From: Cyanobium sp. Cruz CV13-4-11
Lineage (GTDB): Bacteria; Cyanobacteriota; Cyanobacteriia; PCC-6307; Cyanobiaceae
Direction: 5' to 3'
DNA: 61,547 bases
Assembly: GCF_024346055.1 (NCBI RefSeq)
Contig: NZ_JAGQCH010000019.1
Span: 1 to 61,547 of the forward strand
The translations under genes were made by a program, and so were the position numbers. Positions within the stretch are counted from its first letter, which is position 1; each line of letters opens with the position of its first letter. Under the pieces are notes generated by a model. It saw only the letters and a list, made by a program, of their open reading frames with translations. It made no database searches and had not been told where the DNA came from. Positions 22,048-30,294 of this stretch are shown one piece after another.

Positions 22048-23034
22048 TCAGCCGCTCCCCCCGGGCCGGGAGGCGAACAGATTCAGACCCAGCCGTTCGG
22101 AGAGGAAGCGCGCCGTGAGCTGGCCGCGCACACTGTTGCCTGCCTCATCGAGGGGTGGCGAATACGTCGCCAGGCCCCCCTTGCCCGGGGCCACCGTGAT
22201 CATGCCGCCGGCCACGCCGCTTTTCCCCGGCAGGCCGGTGGCATACAGCCAGTCGCCGGAGGTTTCATACAACCCGGCGGTGACCATCACCGCCAGCACG
22301 TGCTGACAATGGACCGCCTCGATCACCTGCTCGCCCGTGACGGGCTGGCGTCCGCCGTTGGCCAGGGTGGCGGCCATCACGGCCAGGTCGGCCGCCGTGA
22401 CACTGAGGGAACACTGGCGGGTATAGAGCTCGGTGGCCTCGTCGGGATCCCACCAGATGCGGTCATGGTCGCTCAGCAGGGTGGCCAGACCGGCGTTGCG
22501 GCGATTGCTGGCCAGCTCCGAATCGAAGACCCGCCCATCGACCTCCAGCCGCCGGCCGGCGAAACGGGAAAAACCGTCCTGAATGAAGGCCCACTTCTCC
22601 TCACTGCTGGCCCCCGGCGCCAGGCTGGTGGCGGCGATCGCCCCGGCGTTCACCATCGGATTGGAGAGGCCCTCGCCGCTGCGCTCCACCGCCAGGACGG
22701 AGTTGAACGGCAGGCCGGTGCTGTTGACGCCGAGCTTCTCGCGCGCCTCCTCCTCACCGATGGCCTGGCAGATCAACGCAAACAGAAATGGCTTGGAGAT
22801 GCTCTGGATGCTGAAAGCCACCCGGGCTTCGCCCGCCTCGAACAACGCCCCGCCGCAACTCGACACACAGAGACCGAAATTCTCGGGAACCGCCGCCGCC
22901 AGGGCGGGGATGTAGTCGGCCACCTGGCCATCCAGAACCGGCGCGAAGCGGCCATGGGCCTCGTCCACCAGCTCCTGCACCACCTCGGCGGTGGGCAGGT
23001 GGCCGTTGGACACCCATTCGGAAACAGACCACAT
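22048..23034 (-). CDS. glsA: Glutaminase
   Basis: Serine-dependent beta-lactamase-like glutaminase, hydrolysing L-glutamine to glutamate and ammonia. 328 aa, close to the usual 305-310 plus a short tail. The active-site SxxK is in FSIQSISKPFLF near residue 76; other conserved parts are NPMVNAGAIAATSL, ELASNRRNAGLATLL, YTRQCSLSVTAADLAVMAATLANGG in short blocks, and LPGKSGVAGGMI. It starts 13 nt after the stop of the Anbu gene, so the two are almost surely co-transcribed. Confidence 0.95.
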   Translation of the reverse strand: MWSVSEWVSNGHLPTAEVVQELVDEAHGRFAPVLDGQVADYIPALAAAVPENFGLCVSSCGGALFEAGEARVAFSIQSISKPFLFALICQAIGEEEAREKLGVNSTGLPFNSVLAVERSGEGLSNPMVNAGAIAATSLAPGASSEEKWAFIQDGFSRFAGRRLEVDGRVFDSELASNRRNAGLATLLSDHDRIWWDPDEATELYTRQCSLSVTAADLAVMAATLANGGRQPVTGEQVIEAVHCQHVLAVMVTAGLYETSGDWLYATGLPGKSGVAGGMITVAPGKGGLATYSPPLDEAGNSVRGQLTARFLSERLGLNLFASRPGGSG

Positions 23035-23047
23035 GGCGGTAGAGGAC

Positions 23048-23809
23048 TCAGGTGGGCGACGCCTGCTCCCAGGGAAAGCTGGGCAGGCGATGGAGGGCTT
23101 CCCGTTGGGCGTCGCTCCAGGTCTCGACCATGGCGGCCAGCTCAGGAGCCTCCGCCCCCAAGGTCAGCTGGTGGGACATCGCCAGGGCATCCGCGGGAAG
23201 GATGGCCAGCTCGAACGGAGGTCCCACGGTGAGATTGGAGCGCTGGGTGAGCACCTCCGAGATCAGGCAGAGCCGGGCGGCGTCCTCCAGGGAGAGGTTC
23301 GTGTGGCCCACATTATCGAGGGGGGGTTTGCCATATTTCGTCTCGCCGATCTGCAGGTAGGGCGTTTCGCGGGTGGCCATGATGGCGTTGCCCTGGGGAT
23401 ACACCAGATACAGACCGTGGGCCTCCCCGGCGATCTGGCCGCCCAGGATGAACGAGGCCCCCCCACTGGCCCCCGCCTGCTGGAGGGCGGCGGCATTCTC
23501 CTGCTGCACCGCCACGCTCACCCGGCCGATGTAGGCGGCCGCTTCGAACAGATAATCGCAGGAGCGCAGATCCCTGACCCCTGCGACGAACGCCTCGGCC
23601 GGCCGGTCGAGATCCCGGCGGATCCAGCTGATCACGGCCTGGGTGGTGGCCAGATTACCCGCCGCCAGAAGCACGAACAGCCGATCCGACGATGGCTGAA
23701 ACACATGCATCTTGCTATAGCTGGAGATGTAGTCAACGCCAGCATTTGTGCGGGAGTCGGAGACCATCACCAAACCCCTCTCCAGCCAGTAACCGATGCA
23801 ATACGTCAC
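23048..23809 (-). CDS. Proteasome-like peptidase Anbu (COG3484)
   Basis: Ancestral-beta-subunit Ntn hydrolase, 253 aa. The GTG start at 23809 puts Thr directly after the initiator residue (M-TYCIGYWLERG), as needed for an N-terminal nucleophile after Met removal. The catalytic set follows: MVSDSRTNAG supplies Asp17 and SSYSKMHVF supplies Lys32, counting Thr as 1. Later family segments include GGQIAGEAHGLYLVYPQGN and YGKPPLDN. An in-frame ATG 16 codons upstream would bury the Thr and is rejected. Anbu usually sits with alpha-E, ATP-grasp and transglutaminase genes; here its partner is glsA instead. Ring assembly and substrate are unknown. Confidence 0.9.
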   Translation of the reverse strand: MTYCIGYWLERGLVMVSDSRTNAGVDYISSYSKMHVFQPSSDRLFVLLAAGNLATTQAVISWIRRDLDRPAEAFVAGVRDLRSCDYLFEAAAYIGRVSVAVQQENAAALQQAGASGGASFILGGQIAGEAHGLYLVYPQGNAIMATRETPYLQIGETKYGKPPLDNVGHTNLSLEDAARLCLISEVLTQRSNLTVGPPFELAILPADALAMSHQLTLGAEAPELAAMVETWSDAQREALHRLPSFPWEQASPT

Positions 23810-23870
23810 CGTGAAAGGCTGCAGACATGGTGTTTGAAGGTTAGCCCATGGCCACAATCAAAGACCCCGA

Positions 23871-23888
23871 AAGTGATCAAGATCACTT
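23871..23888. repeat. 18-bp palindrome upstream of the Anbu gene
   Basis: AAGTGATC-AA-GATCACTT, perfect 8-bp arms with 2-nt centre, 62 nt upstream of the Anbu start and 28 nt downstream of the LysM stop side. There is no T-run, so an operator for the Anbu-glsA unit is more likely than a terminator, but this is inference. Confidence 0.4.
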
Positions 23889-23915
23889 CCCCAGGCGCCG
23901 CCGGCGCTCAGGCCC

Positions 23916-24815
23916 TCAAGGGGCGGCAGGGGGCGGAACGGCCGGGGCGGTGGGATCGCTGACGTTGGCGCAAAGATCCAGGACGATCTGTTGCGCCACC
24001 GAACGGCCCTCGGGAACCACCCAGGGTCCCCAGGCCCCGTTGATCAGCCAGGCCTGGCGCAGGCTGCTGCAATGCACCGCCACTGCCGTCGCCTGCGCCC
24101 GGATCGGCCCGACCTCCGCCTGGGTGGGCTGCACCAGGCTGACCCGCACACCACCGCTGTGGAGCTTCCAGCCGCCCCAGTCAACGAGGGTGTTGCCGTA
24201 GAAGCGCCAGCGCACCGCCTCCCCCGGCTGTGGCGGCACGGGCGAGGGGGGGGCGGTGGGTGCCGCCGGTGCCTTCACCGCCGGAGAACTGCCCGGCCCC
24301 GGGGGTTTGGGGGTGGCCGTGGGTTTGGGTGCAACCGTGGCCGTGGCCGTGGGTTTGGGAGCGGGCTTGGCGGTGGCTGTGGCGGTGGCCGCCGGTATGG
24401 CCTTGGCCCCAGCGGGCGCCGCAGGCAGCTTCAGCCAGACGCCGACCTTCAACTGGTCGGGCTTCATCCCGGGGTTCAGCTTCTGAAGCTCCGCCACGGT
24501 GGTGCGGTGGCGGGCCGCCAGGACAGCCAGCGTGTCACCCGTGCGCACCTGCACAAGGCCCTTCGATGGCGGCAGTTTCAGTGACTGGCCGATCTGCAGC
24601 TCCTCGGGCCGGGTGATCGCGTTCAGCCGCATCAAGTCCTGCAGGCTCACCCCGTACCGGGCGGCCAGGGCCTCGAGCGTGTCCCCCTGGACAACCTTCA
24701 CAGCTCGCCCAGGCGGAGCCGCCTGCGCAAAGGCCTCGGAGCTGAGGCCGAAACCGGCGCAGGAGAAAACAAGGACGGCCAGAAACCCCTGCGTAGCCGC
24801 TGCTGTTCGACTCAC
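23916..24815 (-). CDS. Secreted protein with two LysM domains
   Basis: About 299 aa from GTG 24815 (MSRTAAATQGFLAVLVF), which gives a clean signal peptide ending near AFAQA; a longer start at 24887 adds an unlikely 24 residues. Two LysM domains follow: KVVQGDTLEALAARYGVSLQ...LKLPP and VQVRTGDTLAVLAARHRTTVA...LKLPA, each about 45 residues, which bind peptidoglycan sugars. A long Thr/Ala/Pro/Lys linker (TATATAKPAPKPTATATV) leads to a C-terminal domain with GEAVRWRFYGNTLVDWGGW and two Cys (AVHCSSL, LDLCANV), of unknown function. Confidence 0.85.
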   Translation of the reverse strand: MSRTAAATQGFLAVLVFSCAGFGLSSEAFAQAAPPGRAVKVVQGDTLEALAARYGVSLQDLMRLNAITRPEELQIGQSLKLPPSKGLVQVRTGDTLAVLAARHRTTVAELQKLNPGMKPDQLKVGVWLKLPAAPAGAKAIPAATATATAKPAPKPTATATVAPKPTATPKPPGPGSSPAVKAPAAPTAPPSPVPPQPGEAVRWRFYGNTLVDWGGWKLHSGGVRVSLVQPTQAEVGPIRAQATAVAVHCSSLRQAWLINGAWGPWVVPEGRSVAQQIVLDLCANVSDPTAPAVPPPAAP

Positions 24816-24938
24816 GATCCCCACCAATCTCTGGACAACGAAACTACCAGAGGTACGCGCCGGACGAGGAAGACAATCAGCCAACAAGCGACAGGAATTT
24901 GCCTCCCTGCCGTTACATCAAGACGTTACAAAGTTGCT

Positions 24939-25373
24939 TCACATTGAGGTGGCGACCAGCGGCATCTCTGCAGCAACTTTGCGGCGCTCGGGGCCTCGGG
25001 AGGACTCAGACACCGCTGCGGAGGATGACGCCGCCAGGGTGACCCTCTTCTGGTGGTGCTCCCCGGTGCTTCCCCGCTCCCGGGACGCCAGGCGATCGAT
25101 CAGGGCGGCGAGCGCCAGCACTCCATCGATCACCACCAGCACGGCCCAGACGACCAGCAGCAACGCCTCGGCCTGGGCCGTCCGGGTCTGGGGCGCCGTG
25201 GGGGCGACGGGCTCCGGAGAGACAGCGACGACCGGATCTGGCGCCTGCGGCAGGGGTTGGAACAGCAGGGCCGTGGGCGGCTCGCTGGGCAGGGGCCAGG
25301 GCTGGCGCGATGGGGGCCGGCTCCTGGTCCTGGCTTGCTGCTCCCGCAACCGTTCGGAAAGCGTCGGCAGCAT
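24939..25373 (-). CDS. Single-pass membrane hypothetical protein
   Basis: 144 aa from ATG 25373 (MLPTLSERLREQQ). Pro/Arg-rich N-terminal 75 residues, one transmembrane segment at about 85-108 (ALLLVVWAVLVVIDGVLALA), then a Ser/Arg-rich cytosolic or periplasmic tail. No known domain. It lies 110 nt after the stop of an RND pump gene. Low-complexity composition makes this less certain than its neighbours. Confidence 0.5.
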   Translation of the reverse strand: MLPTLSERLREQQARTRSRPPSRQPWPLPSEPPTALLFQPLPQAPDPVVAVSPEPVAPTAPQTRTAQAEALLLVVWAVLVVIDGVLALAALIDRLASRERGSTGEHHQKRVTLAASSSAAVSESSRGPERRKVAAEMPLVATSM

Positions 25374-25483
25374 GGTGATCTCTCGACAACCCCTTTGGAC
25401 GATCCTCACGGCCTGGCCCTGCGACCGCAATGGCGCAGCCAGGCCGGCGAATGATTCGTTACATGCCTGCAGCCAGGCTGGCC

Positions 25484-28400
25484 CTAGCCGGGGGGGCTGT
25501 CCTGGGCGACGGCCAGATCCGCCGGCTCGGTTTCGGACTCGCCGAACCAACGGGCCTCCAGGGCCTTCACCACGACATAGAAGGGGGGCACCACCCCCAG
25601 CGACAGCACCGTGGCCACCAGCAGGCCGCCAAAGATCACCGTCCCCAGGGACTGCTGGCTGTTGGCCCCCGCCGTGGTGGCCACCACCAGGGGCAGGAAG
25701 CCGGCCAGGGCGGCGATGGCCGTCATCAGGATCGGACGCAGCCGCGACTCGGCAGAGGCGATGGCGGCCTCCGCGGCCGTCATGCCCTCCTTCATGTGCT
25801 GCTCGGCCACCTCGACGATCAGGATGCCGTTCTTGGCCGCCAGCCCGATCAGGGTCACCAGGCCCACCTGGGCGTAGATGTTGAGATCGATCGAGCGCAG
25901 GGCCAGGAACGCCAGGGCGCCGAGCATGGCCAGGGGCACGGTCATCAGGATGATCACCGGCGTCACATAGCTCTCGTACTGGGCCGAAAGCACCAAGTAG
26001 ACCACCAGGATCCCCAGGCCGAACACCAGCACACTGGCGTTGCCCGCCGACAGCTGCAGGGCAGCCAGGCCGGTGAAGGCATGGCCGATGTTGTTGAAGT
26101 CCTGGGCATGGAAGAGGTCCTGGATCAACGTCAGGGCCTGCCCGGAACTCTTGCCGATCGACTCGGCCCCCTGAATCAGGATCGTGCGGTAGAGGTTGAA
26201 GTGGCTGATCACCGGAGGGGCGCTGGTGAGTTCCGCGGTGGCGAACTCCGACACCTGAACCAGCTTGTTGTCTTTGCTGCGCACGTAGTAACTGAGCACA
26301 TCCTCCAGGGAACTGCGGTTCTCGGAAGCCGCCTGCACGTAGATGTTCCTGACCTGGCCACTCTCATAGGTGAGGCCCGAATAGTTGCTGCCCGCCAGCA
26401 CGGCGATGGTCTGCATCGCCTGCTGGAAATCGACGTTGAGGGCCCCGAGGATCGAGCGGTCGATCTTCAGCCCGAAGGCCGGGGCGCTGGGGATGAACTG
26501 GGTGTAAAGGGTGGAGAAGCCGCCGCTGGCCGTGCCCGCCTGGATCAGTTGTTTGGCCTGGTCATTGAGCTGGTTGAAGCTGTAGGCCCCATTGCTGAGA
26601 TCGTTGAACTGGAAGTAGAAGCCGCCCTGGGCCGAGAAGCCCGGGATCGCCGGAGGCTGGGCCGCCACCGCCATGCCGGAGCTGATCTCGCTGAACTTGG
26701 CGTTGAGCCGGTTGACGATCGCCGGTGCCTTCTGATCGGTCCCGCTGCGTTCCTCGAGCGGCTTGAAGCCGAAGAAGAACACCCCCTGATCAGGACTGGA
26801 GCCGTTGAAGCCGTAGCCACTCACCACCGAACCGGCGATGATCTCCGGCTCGGCATTGAGCACCTTGGCCACCTCCAGGGCTGTGGCCTGGGTCTGGCTG
26901 AGGGAGGCACCGTTCTGGAGCTGGAAGATGCCCATGCCATAGCCCTGGTCTTCTTCCGGGATGAAGGCGGAGGGAAGGGCGGAGAAGGCGAACAGGGTGA
27001 GGGCGATGCCGCCGCCCAGACCCACCAAGATCCAGCGGCGCCTGGCGATCAGGGCCGCCACCATCGCGGCATAGCCGCGCTCCAGGCGTGTGAAGAAGGC
27101 GTTGAAGCGGTTGAAGATCCAGACCAGATTGGCGCCGGCCAGCACACCGACCACCACGCCCAAGACGTACGTGAGGTTGCCGAAGGAGGCGGCGCTGAAA
27201 CGGCCGAAGGCCAGGCCCACCACCACGCCACCGATGATGCCCACCAGCCGGCCCGGAGGCGCCGACTTCTGGCTCCTCAGCAACAGGGCAGAAAGCATAG
27301 GGGAGAAGGTGAGCGCATTGAAGGCGGAGATCGCAATCGAGAAGGCGATGGTGAGAGCGAACTGCTTGTAGATGATGCCGATGCCCCCGGGATAGAAGGC
27401 CACAGGCACAAACACCGCCATCAGCACCAGGGCTGTGGCCACCAGGGCACCGAACAATTCACCCATGCATTCCATGGCGGCCTGGCGGGGGCGCATCCCC
27501 TTCTCCAGGTTCTTCTCCACCGCTTCGATCACCACGATGGCGTCATCCACCACCAGGCCCGTGGCCAGCACCAGGCCCAGCAGGGTGAGCTGGTTGATCG
27601 AGAAACCGAAGATCTTCACGAAGGCGAAGGTGCCGATCAGGGAGATCGGAATCGCCAGGCTGGGCACCACGGTGGCCCTCCAGTCCTGCAGAAACAGAAA
27701 CAGGATCAACAGCACCAGCACAATGGCCAGGCCAAGGGCATCCACCACGCCCTCCACGGCCGACTCGATGAACTGGCCGATGTTGTAGATCTCGAACACC
27801 TTGACCCCCGGAGGGACGGTCTGGGTGAACTGATTCATCACCTGCACCACCTGGTTCGAAACGTCGAGGGCATTGCTCTCGGGGGTCTGGAAGACGGCGA
27901 CCGTGATCGAGGGGTGGCCCTCGATGCTGACGGCCTGCTGGGCGTAGGTGTTAGCGCCGTAGGTGGCCTCGCCGACATCCTTGAGCCGCAGCAGGTTGCC
28001 GGCGGGCGTGCGGCCGACGATCAGGTTGTTGAGCTCCTCAACCGACACCAGATTTCCGTTGTTCTCCACCAGGATCGGGTAGGCGAACTTCTGGTTTCCC
28101 CCTGCTGGCGGTCCCCCCACCAGGCCACCGATCGCCACGGAGTTCTGGCTGCTCACCGCATTGACCACCTGGTCGGCGGTGAGATTGTTGGCTGTCAGCT
28201 TGTTGGCATCGACGAACAACCAGAAAGCGGGATTGCTGCCACCCAGCAGGTTGACGGTGGCCACGCCGGGCACCCTCTCCAGCTGAAAATAAAGGTTCTG
28301 ATAGATGAGGCCGTTGAGATAGGAGGCATCGAACTGGCCTTCCGTCGAGGAGACCTGATAGGCCAGCAGGATCGACGGGGTGCTCTGCATCACCGAAACC

Positions 28401-28783
28401 CCGGTGGCCTGCACCTGCTGGGGCAACTGGGGCATCGCCAGGGAGACGCGGTTCTGGACATTCACCTGGTCGATGTTGATATCAGTCCCTTCGTTGAAAA
28501 AGACCTGAATCGTGCTCGTCCCAGACATGTTGCTGGTGGAGGAAATGTAATTCGCGCCCGGAACGCCGTTGATCTGCTGCTCGATGGGGTTGGTCACCGC
28601 CTGCTCAGTGACCAGGGAATTGGCGCCTCCATAGTTGGAGGTCACCTGGATCAGCGGAGGGGCGATGTTTGGGAGGTTCTCAATCGAGAGGGTGGGAATG
28701 GCGATCAGACCCACCAGCACGATCAGGATGCTGCAGACGGTGGTCAGGACCGGCCGCTTGATGAAGTTATCGGAGAATGACAT
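25484..28783 (-). CDS. RND multidrug efflux permease (HAE1/AcrB family), second copy
   Basis: 1099 aa inner-membrane pump of the AcrB family. N-terminal SDNFIKRPVLTTVCS and the first helix are typical. The proton-relay aspartates are in GLVVDDAIVVIEAVEKN near residue 410, and the conserved Lys is in IGLAAKNGILIVE near residue 980. The usual large periplasmic loops are present; a longer-than-usual cytosolic and membrane insertion lies around residues 500-560 (GRLVGIIGGVVVGLAF). The product is the pump of the downstream adaptor-pump pair, starting 8 nt after its adaptor gene. Substrate unknown. No outer-membrane TolC gene is in this cluster. Confidence 0.95.
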   Translation of the reverse strand: MSFSDNFIKRPVLTTVCSILIVLVGLIAIPTLSIENLPNIAPPLIQVTSNYGGANSLVTEQAVTNPIEQQINGVPGANYISSTSNMSGTSTIQVFFNEGTDINIDQVNVQNRVSLAMPQLPQQVQATGVSVMQSTPSILLAYQVSSTEGQFDASYLNGLIYQNLYFQLERVPGVATVNLLGGSNPAFWLFVDANKLTANNLTADQVVNAVSSQNSVAIGGLVGGPPAGGNQKFAYPILVENNGNLVSVEELNNLIVGRTPAGNLLRLKDVGEATYGANTYAQQAVSIEGHPSITVAVFQTPESNALDVSNQVVQVMNQFTQTVPPGVKVFEIYNIGQFIESAVEGVVDALGLAIVLVLLILFLFLQDWRATVVPSLAIPISLIGTFAFVKIFGFSINQLTLLGLVLATGLVVDDAIVVIEAVEKNLEKGMRPRQAAMECMGELFGALVATALVLMAVFVPVAFYPGGIGIIYKQFALTIAFSIAISAFNALTFSPMLSALLLRSQKSAPPGRLVGIIGGVVVGLAFGRFSAASFGNLTYVLGVVVGVLAGANLVWIFNRFNAFFTRLERGYAAMVAALIARRRWILVGLGGGIALTLFAFSALPSAFIPEEDQGYGMGIFQLQNGASLSQTQATALEVAKVLNAEPEIIAGSVVSGYGFNGSSPDQGVFFFGFKPLEERSGTDQKAPAIVNRLNAKFSEISSGMAVAAQPPAIPGFSAQGGFYFQFNDLSNGAYSFNQLNDQAKQLIQAGTASGGFSTLYTQFIPSAPAFGLKIDRSILGALNVDFQQAMQTIAVLAGSNYSGLTYESGQVRNIYVQAASENRSSLEDVLSYYVRSKDNKLVQVSEFATAELTSAPPVISHFNLYRTILIQGAESIGKSSGQALTLIQDLFHAQDFNNIGHAFTGLAALQLSAGNASVLVFGLGILVVYLVLSAQYESYVTPVIILMTVPLAMLGALAFLALRSIDLNIYAQVGLVTLIGLAAKNGILIVEVAEQHMKEGMTAAEAAIASAESRLRPILMTAIAALAGFLPLVVATTAGANSQQSLGTVIFGGLLVATVLSLGVVPPFYVVVKALEARWFGESETEPADLAVAQDSPPG

Positions 28784-28791
28784 CGGTTCGC

Positions 28792-29934
28792 TCAGCTCGC
28801 CGCTGGCGCCGGCGCCCGCTTCACCGGCATGCCGGAGCGCAGCAGGGCCGTGTTGCTCACCACCACCTCATCCCCCTTGGCCAGGCCTGAAAGCACCGGA
28901 TAGGCGTTGTTCTGCAGCTTGCCGAGCGTCACAGCCGTCTGAACCACCACCGGCGTGGTGCCGGGAAGTTTCTCCAGCTGCTGCTTCTGGGCGGGCAACA
29001 GCTGATCGGAGGCCTTGATCTGGGGCAGGATCGTGGCGAGGGGCAGCACCTTATACACGAAGGGTTGCTGGGCCTGCATCATCACCGCCTCCACCGGCAC
29101 CGCCAGCTGGTCGCTGATGCCGGTGATGATGCGGTTGCGCACGTACTGGCCGGTCTTCAGGACCCCCGTGAGATTCGGAAACACCGCTTTCACCAGCACC
29201 GTATTCGGCTGGGTGGAGGAGCCCTGCTGAGCGGTGGCGAAGTACGGGGAGACGAACACCACCTGGCCCACGCCCTTCACCGGAGGATTGCTCTGGCTCT
29301 CCACCTGCACCGGCTGGCCGATCTTCACCTGGCTGGACTGGGTGGCCGGCACATCCATCAGGGTCCAGAGAGAGCTGTTGTTGACGATTCCGGTGATCGC
29401 CTGGCCCTGGCGCACGTAATCGCCGAGTTTGACGGAATCGAGGTTGCCGATTTCCCCGTCAATGGGGGCGGTGACGAACTTGTAGCCCAGGGTGGCGGCG
29501 CTGGAGCGGGCCTGGTCCCGGCTCTGGATCGCCTGGGTGATGTAGTAATCCCGGTCTTTGGTCGAGACGGCCCCCTGCTCGTTGAGGAAGACGTAGCGCT
29601 CCGCGTTGACGCGATCCTTGATCGCCTCGGCCCGATCCGAATCGAGGGTGGCCGATTCCTGCACGTTGTCGAGCACGAGGATGGGCTGGCCCGCCTTCAC
29701 CCGCTGGCCCTCCCTGGCCAGGATGCGGACCACCCGGCCATCGGACTGGGGCCGCATCACCACGTTGGAGGTGGACTCGATGACGCTGATCGTCTCGATG
29801 CCCGGGGCAAAACGGAACTCCCCCACTGTCACCGTCTGCACCACCAGCGGTCGTTTGGCCTCGGGCTTAGGGGCGCCGCAGGCCGCCAGCACCAGCGCCA
29901 GGGGAAGGAGAGGGGGGAAGGTCTGCCTGCGCAC
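28792..29934 (-). CDS. RND periplasmic adaptor (AcrA-like) lipoprotein, second copy
   Basis: 380 aa membrane-fusion protein. Signal with lipobox: PLLPLALVLAACGAPK, Cys near residue 19, so lipid-anchored. The lipoyl half-motifs MRPQSDGRVVRILAREGQRV and VTAPIDGEIGNLDSVKLGDYV flank a short hairpin. Beta-barrel and membrane-proximal domains follow, ending in LRSGMPVKRAPAPAAS. It pairs with the pump gene 8 nt downstream, with which it bridges to an outer-membrane channel. About 30 percent of the layout is shared with the adaptor at 33715-34863, so these are diverged paralogues. Confidence 0.93.
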   Translation of the reverse strand: MRRQTFPPLLPLALVLAACGAPKPEAKRPLVVQTVTVGEFRFAPGIETISVIESTSNVVMRPQSDGRVVRILAREGQRVKAGQPILVLDNVQESATLDSDRAEAIKDRVNAERYVFLNEQGAVSTKDRDYYITQAIQSRDQARSSAATLGYKFVTAPIDGEIGNLDSVKLGDYVRQGQAITGIVNNSSLWTLMDVPATQSSQVKIGQPVQVESQSNPPVKGVGQVVFVSPYFATAQQGSSTQPNTVLVKAVFPNLTGVLKTGQYVRNRIITGISDQLAVPVEAVMMQAQQPFVYKVLPLATILPQIKASDQLLPAQKQQLEKLPGTTPVVVQTAVTLGKLQNNAYPVLSGLAKGDEVVVSNTALLRSGMPVKRAPAPAAS

Positions 29935-30009
29935 CGGACCGGTTCATACCTCTGAAAGGTACCGGGAAAGACCGCTTCGCCCCACTGGTCCGGAGCGACT
30001 TGCGGCCCC

Positions 30010-30294
30010 TCAGGCGTGGGGGCCAGGCCCGCCTCGGCGGCTGTGGTGCCGGTGGTACTCAGGCTCCGGATTGGACTCCTGCAGCTGGCGCACCGCCTCC
30101 ACCGCCATGCCGGCCACGACGCCGAAGCCTCCGAACACCACCGTGCTCCAGAACAGGGCCTGGGGAGTGATCCTCAGGGGAGTGTTCGCCACGATGGCCC
30201 GCAGGAACTGGGCGATCGCCAACCCCACCAGACCGGTGATCATGCCTGCACCCAGCACCCGCCGGCCACTGAGTGGTGGGCAGGGGGCCGCCAT
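30010..30294 (-). CDS. Small two-helix membrane protein between two RND pairs
   Basis: 94 aa from ATG 30294, overlapping the stop of the upstream pump gene by one base (TGATG), so translation is probably coupled. Two hydrophobic helices: GAGMITGLVGLAIAQFL near residues 15-33 and ALFWSTVVFGGFGVVAGMAVEA near 45-70. The tail is His/Arg/Pro-rich (YHRHHSRRGGPGPHA). No known family. Small subunits such as AcrZ modulate RND pumps, so an accessory role is plausible but unproven. Confidence 0.7.
   Translation of the reverse strand: MAAPCPPLSGRRVLGAGMITGLVGLAIAQFLRAIVANTPLRITPQALFWSTVVFGGFGVVAGMAVEAVRQLQESNPEPEYHRHHSRRGGPGPHA

Noticed and set aside
25430..28780. Forward frame of 1116 codons opposite the RND pump
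   Set aside because: Composition is Gln/His/Gly/Arg-rich and matches complementary-strand coding bias; the minus-strand pump is unambiguous.
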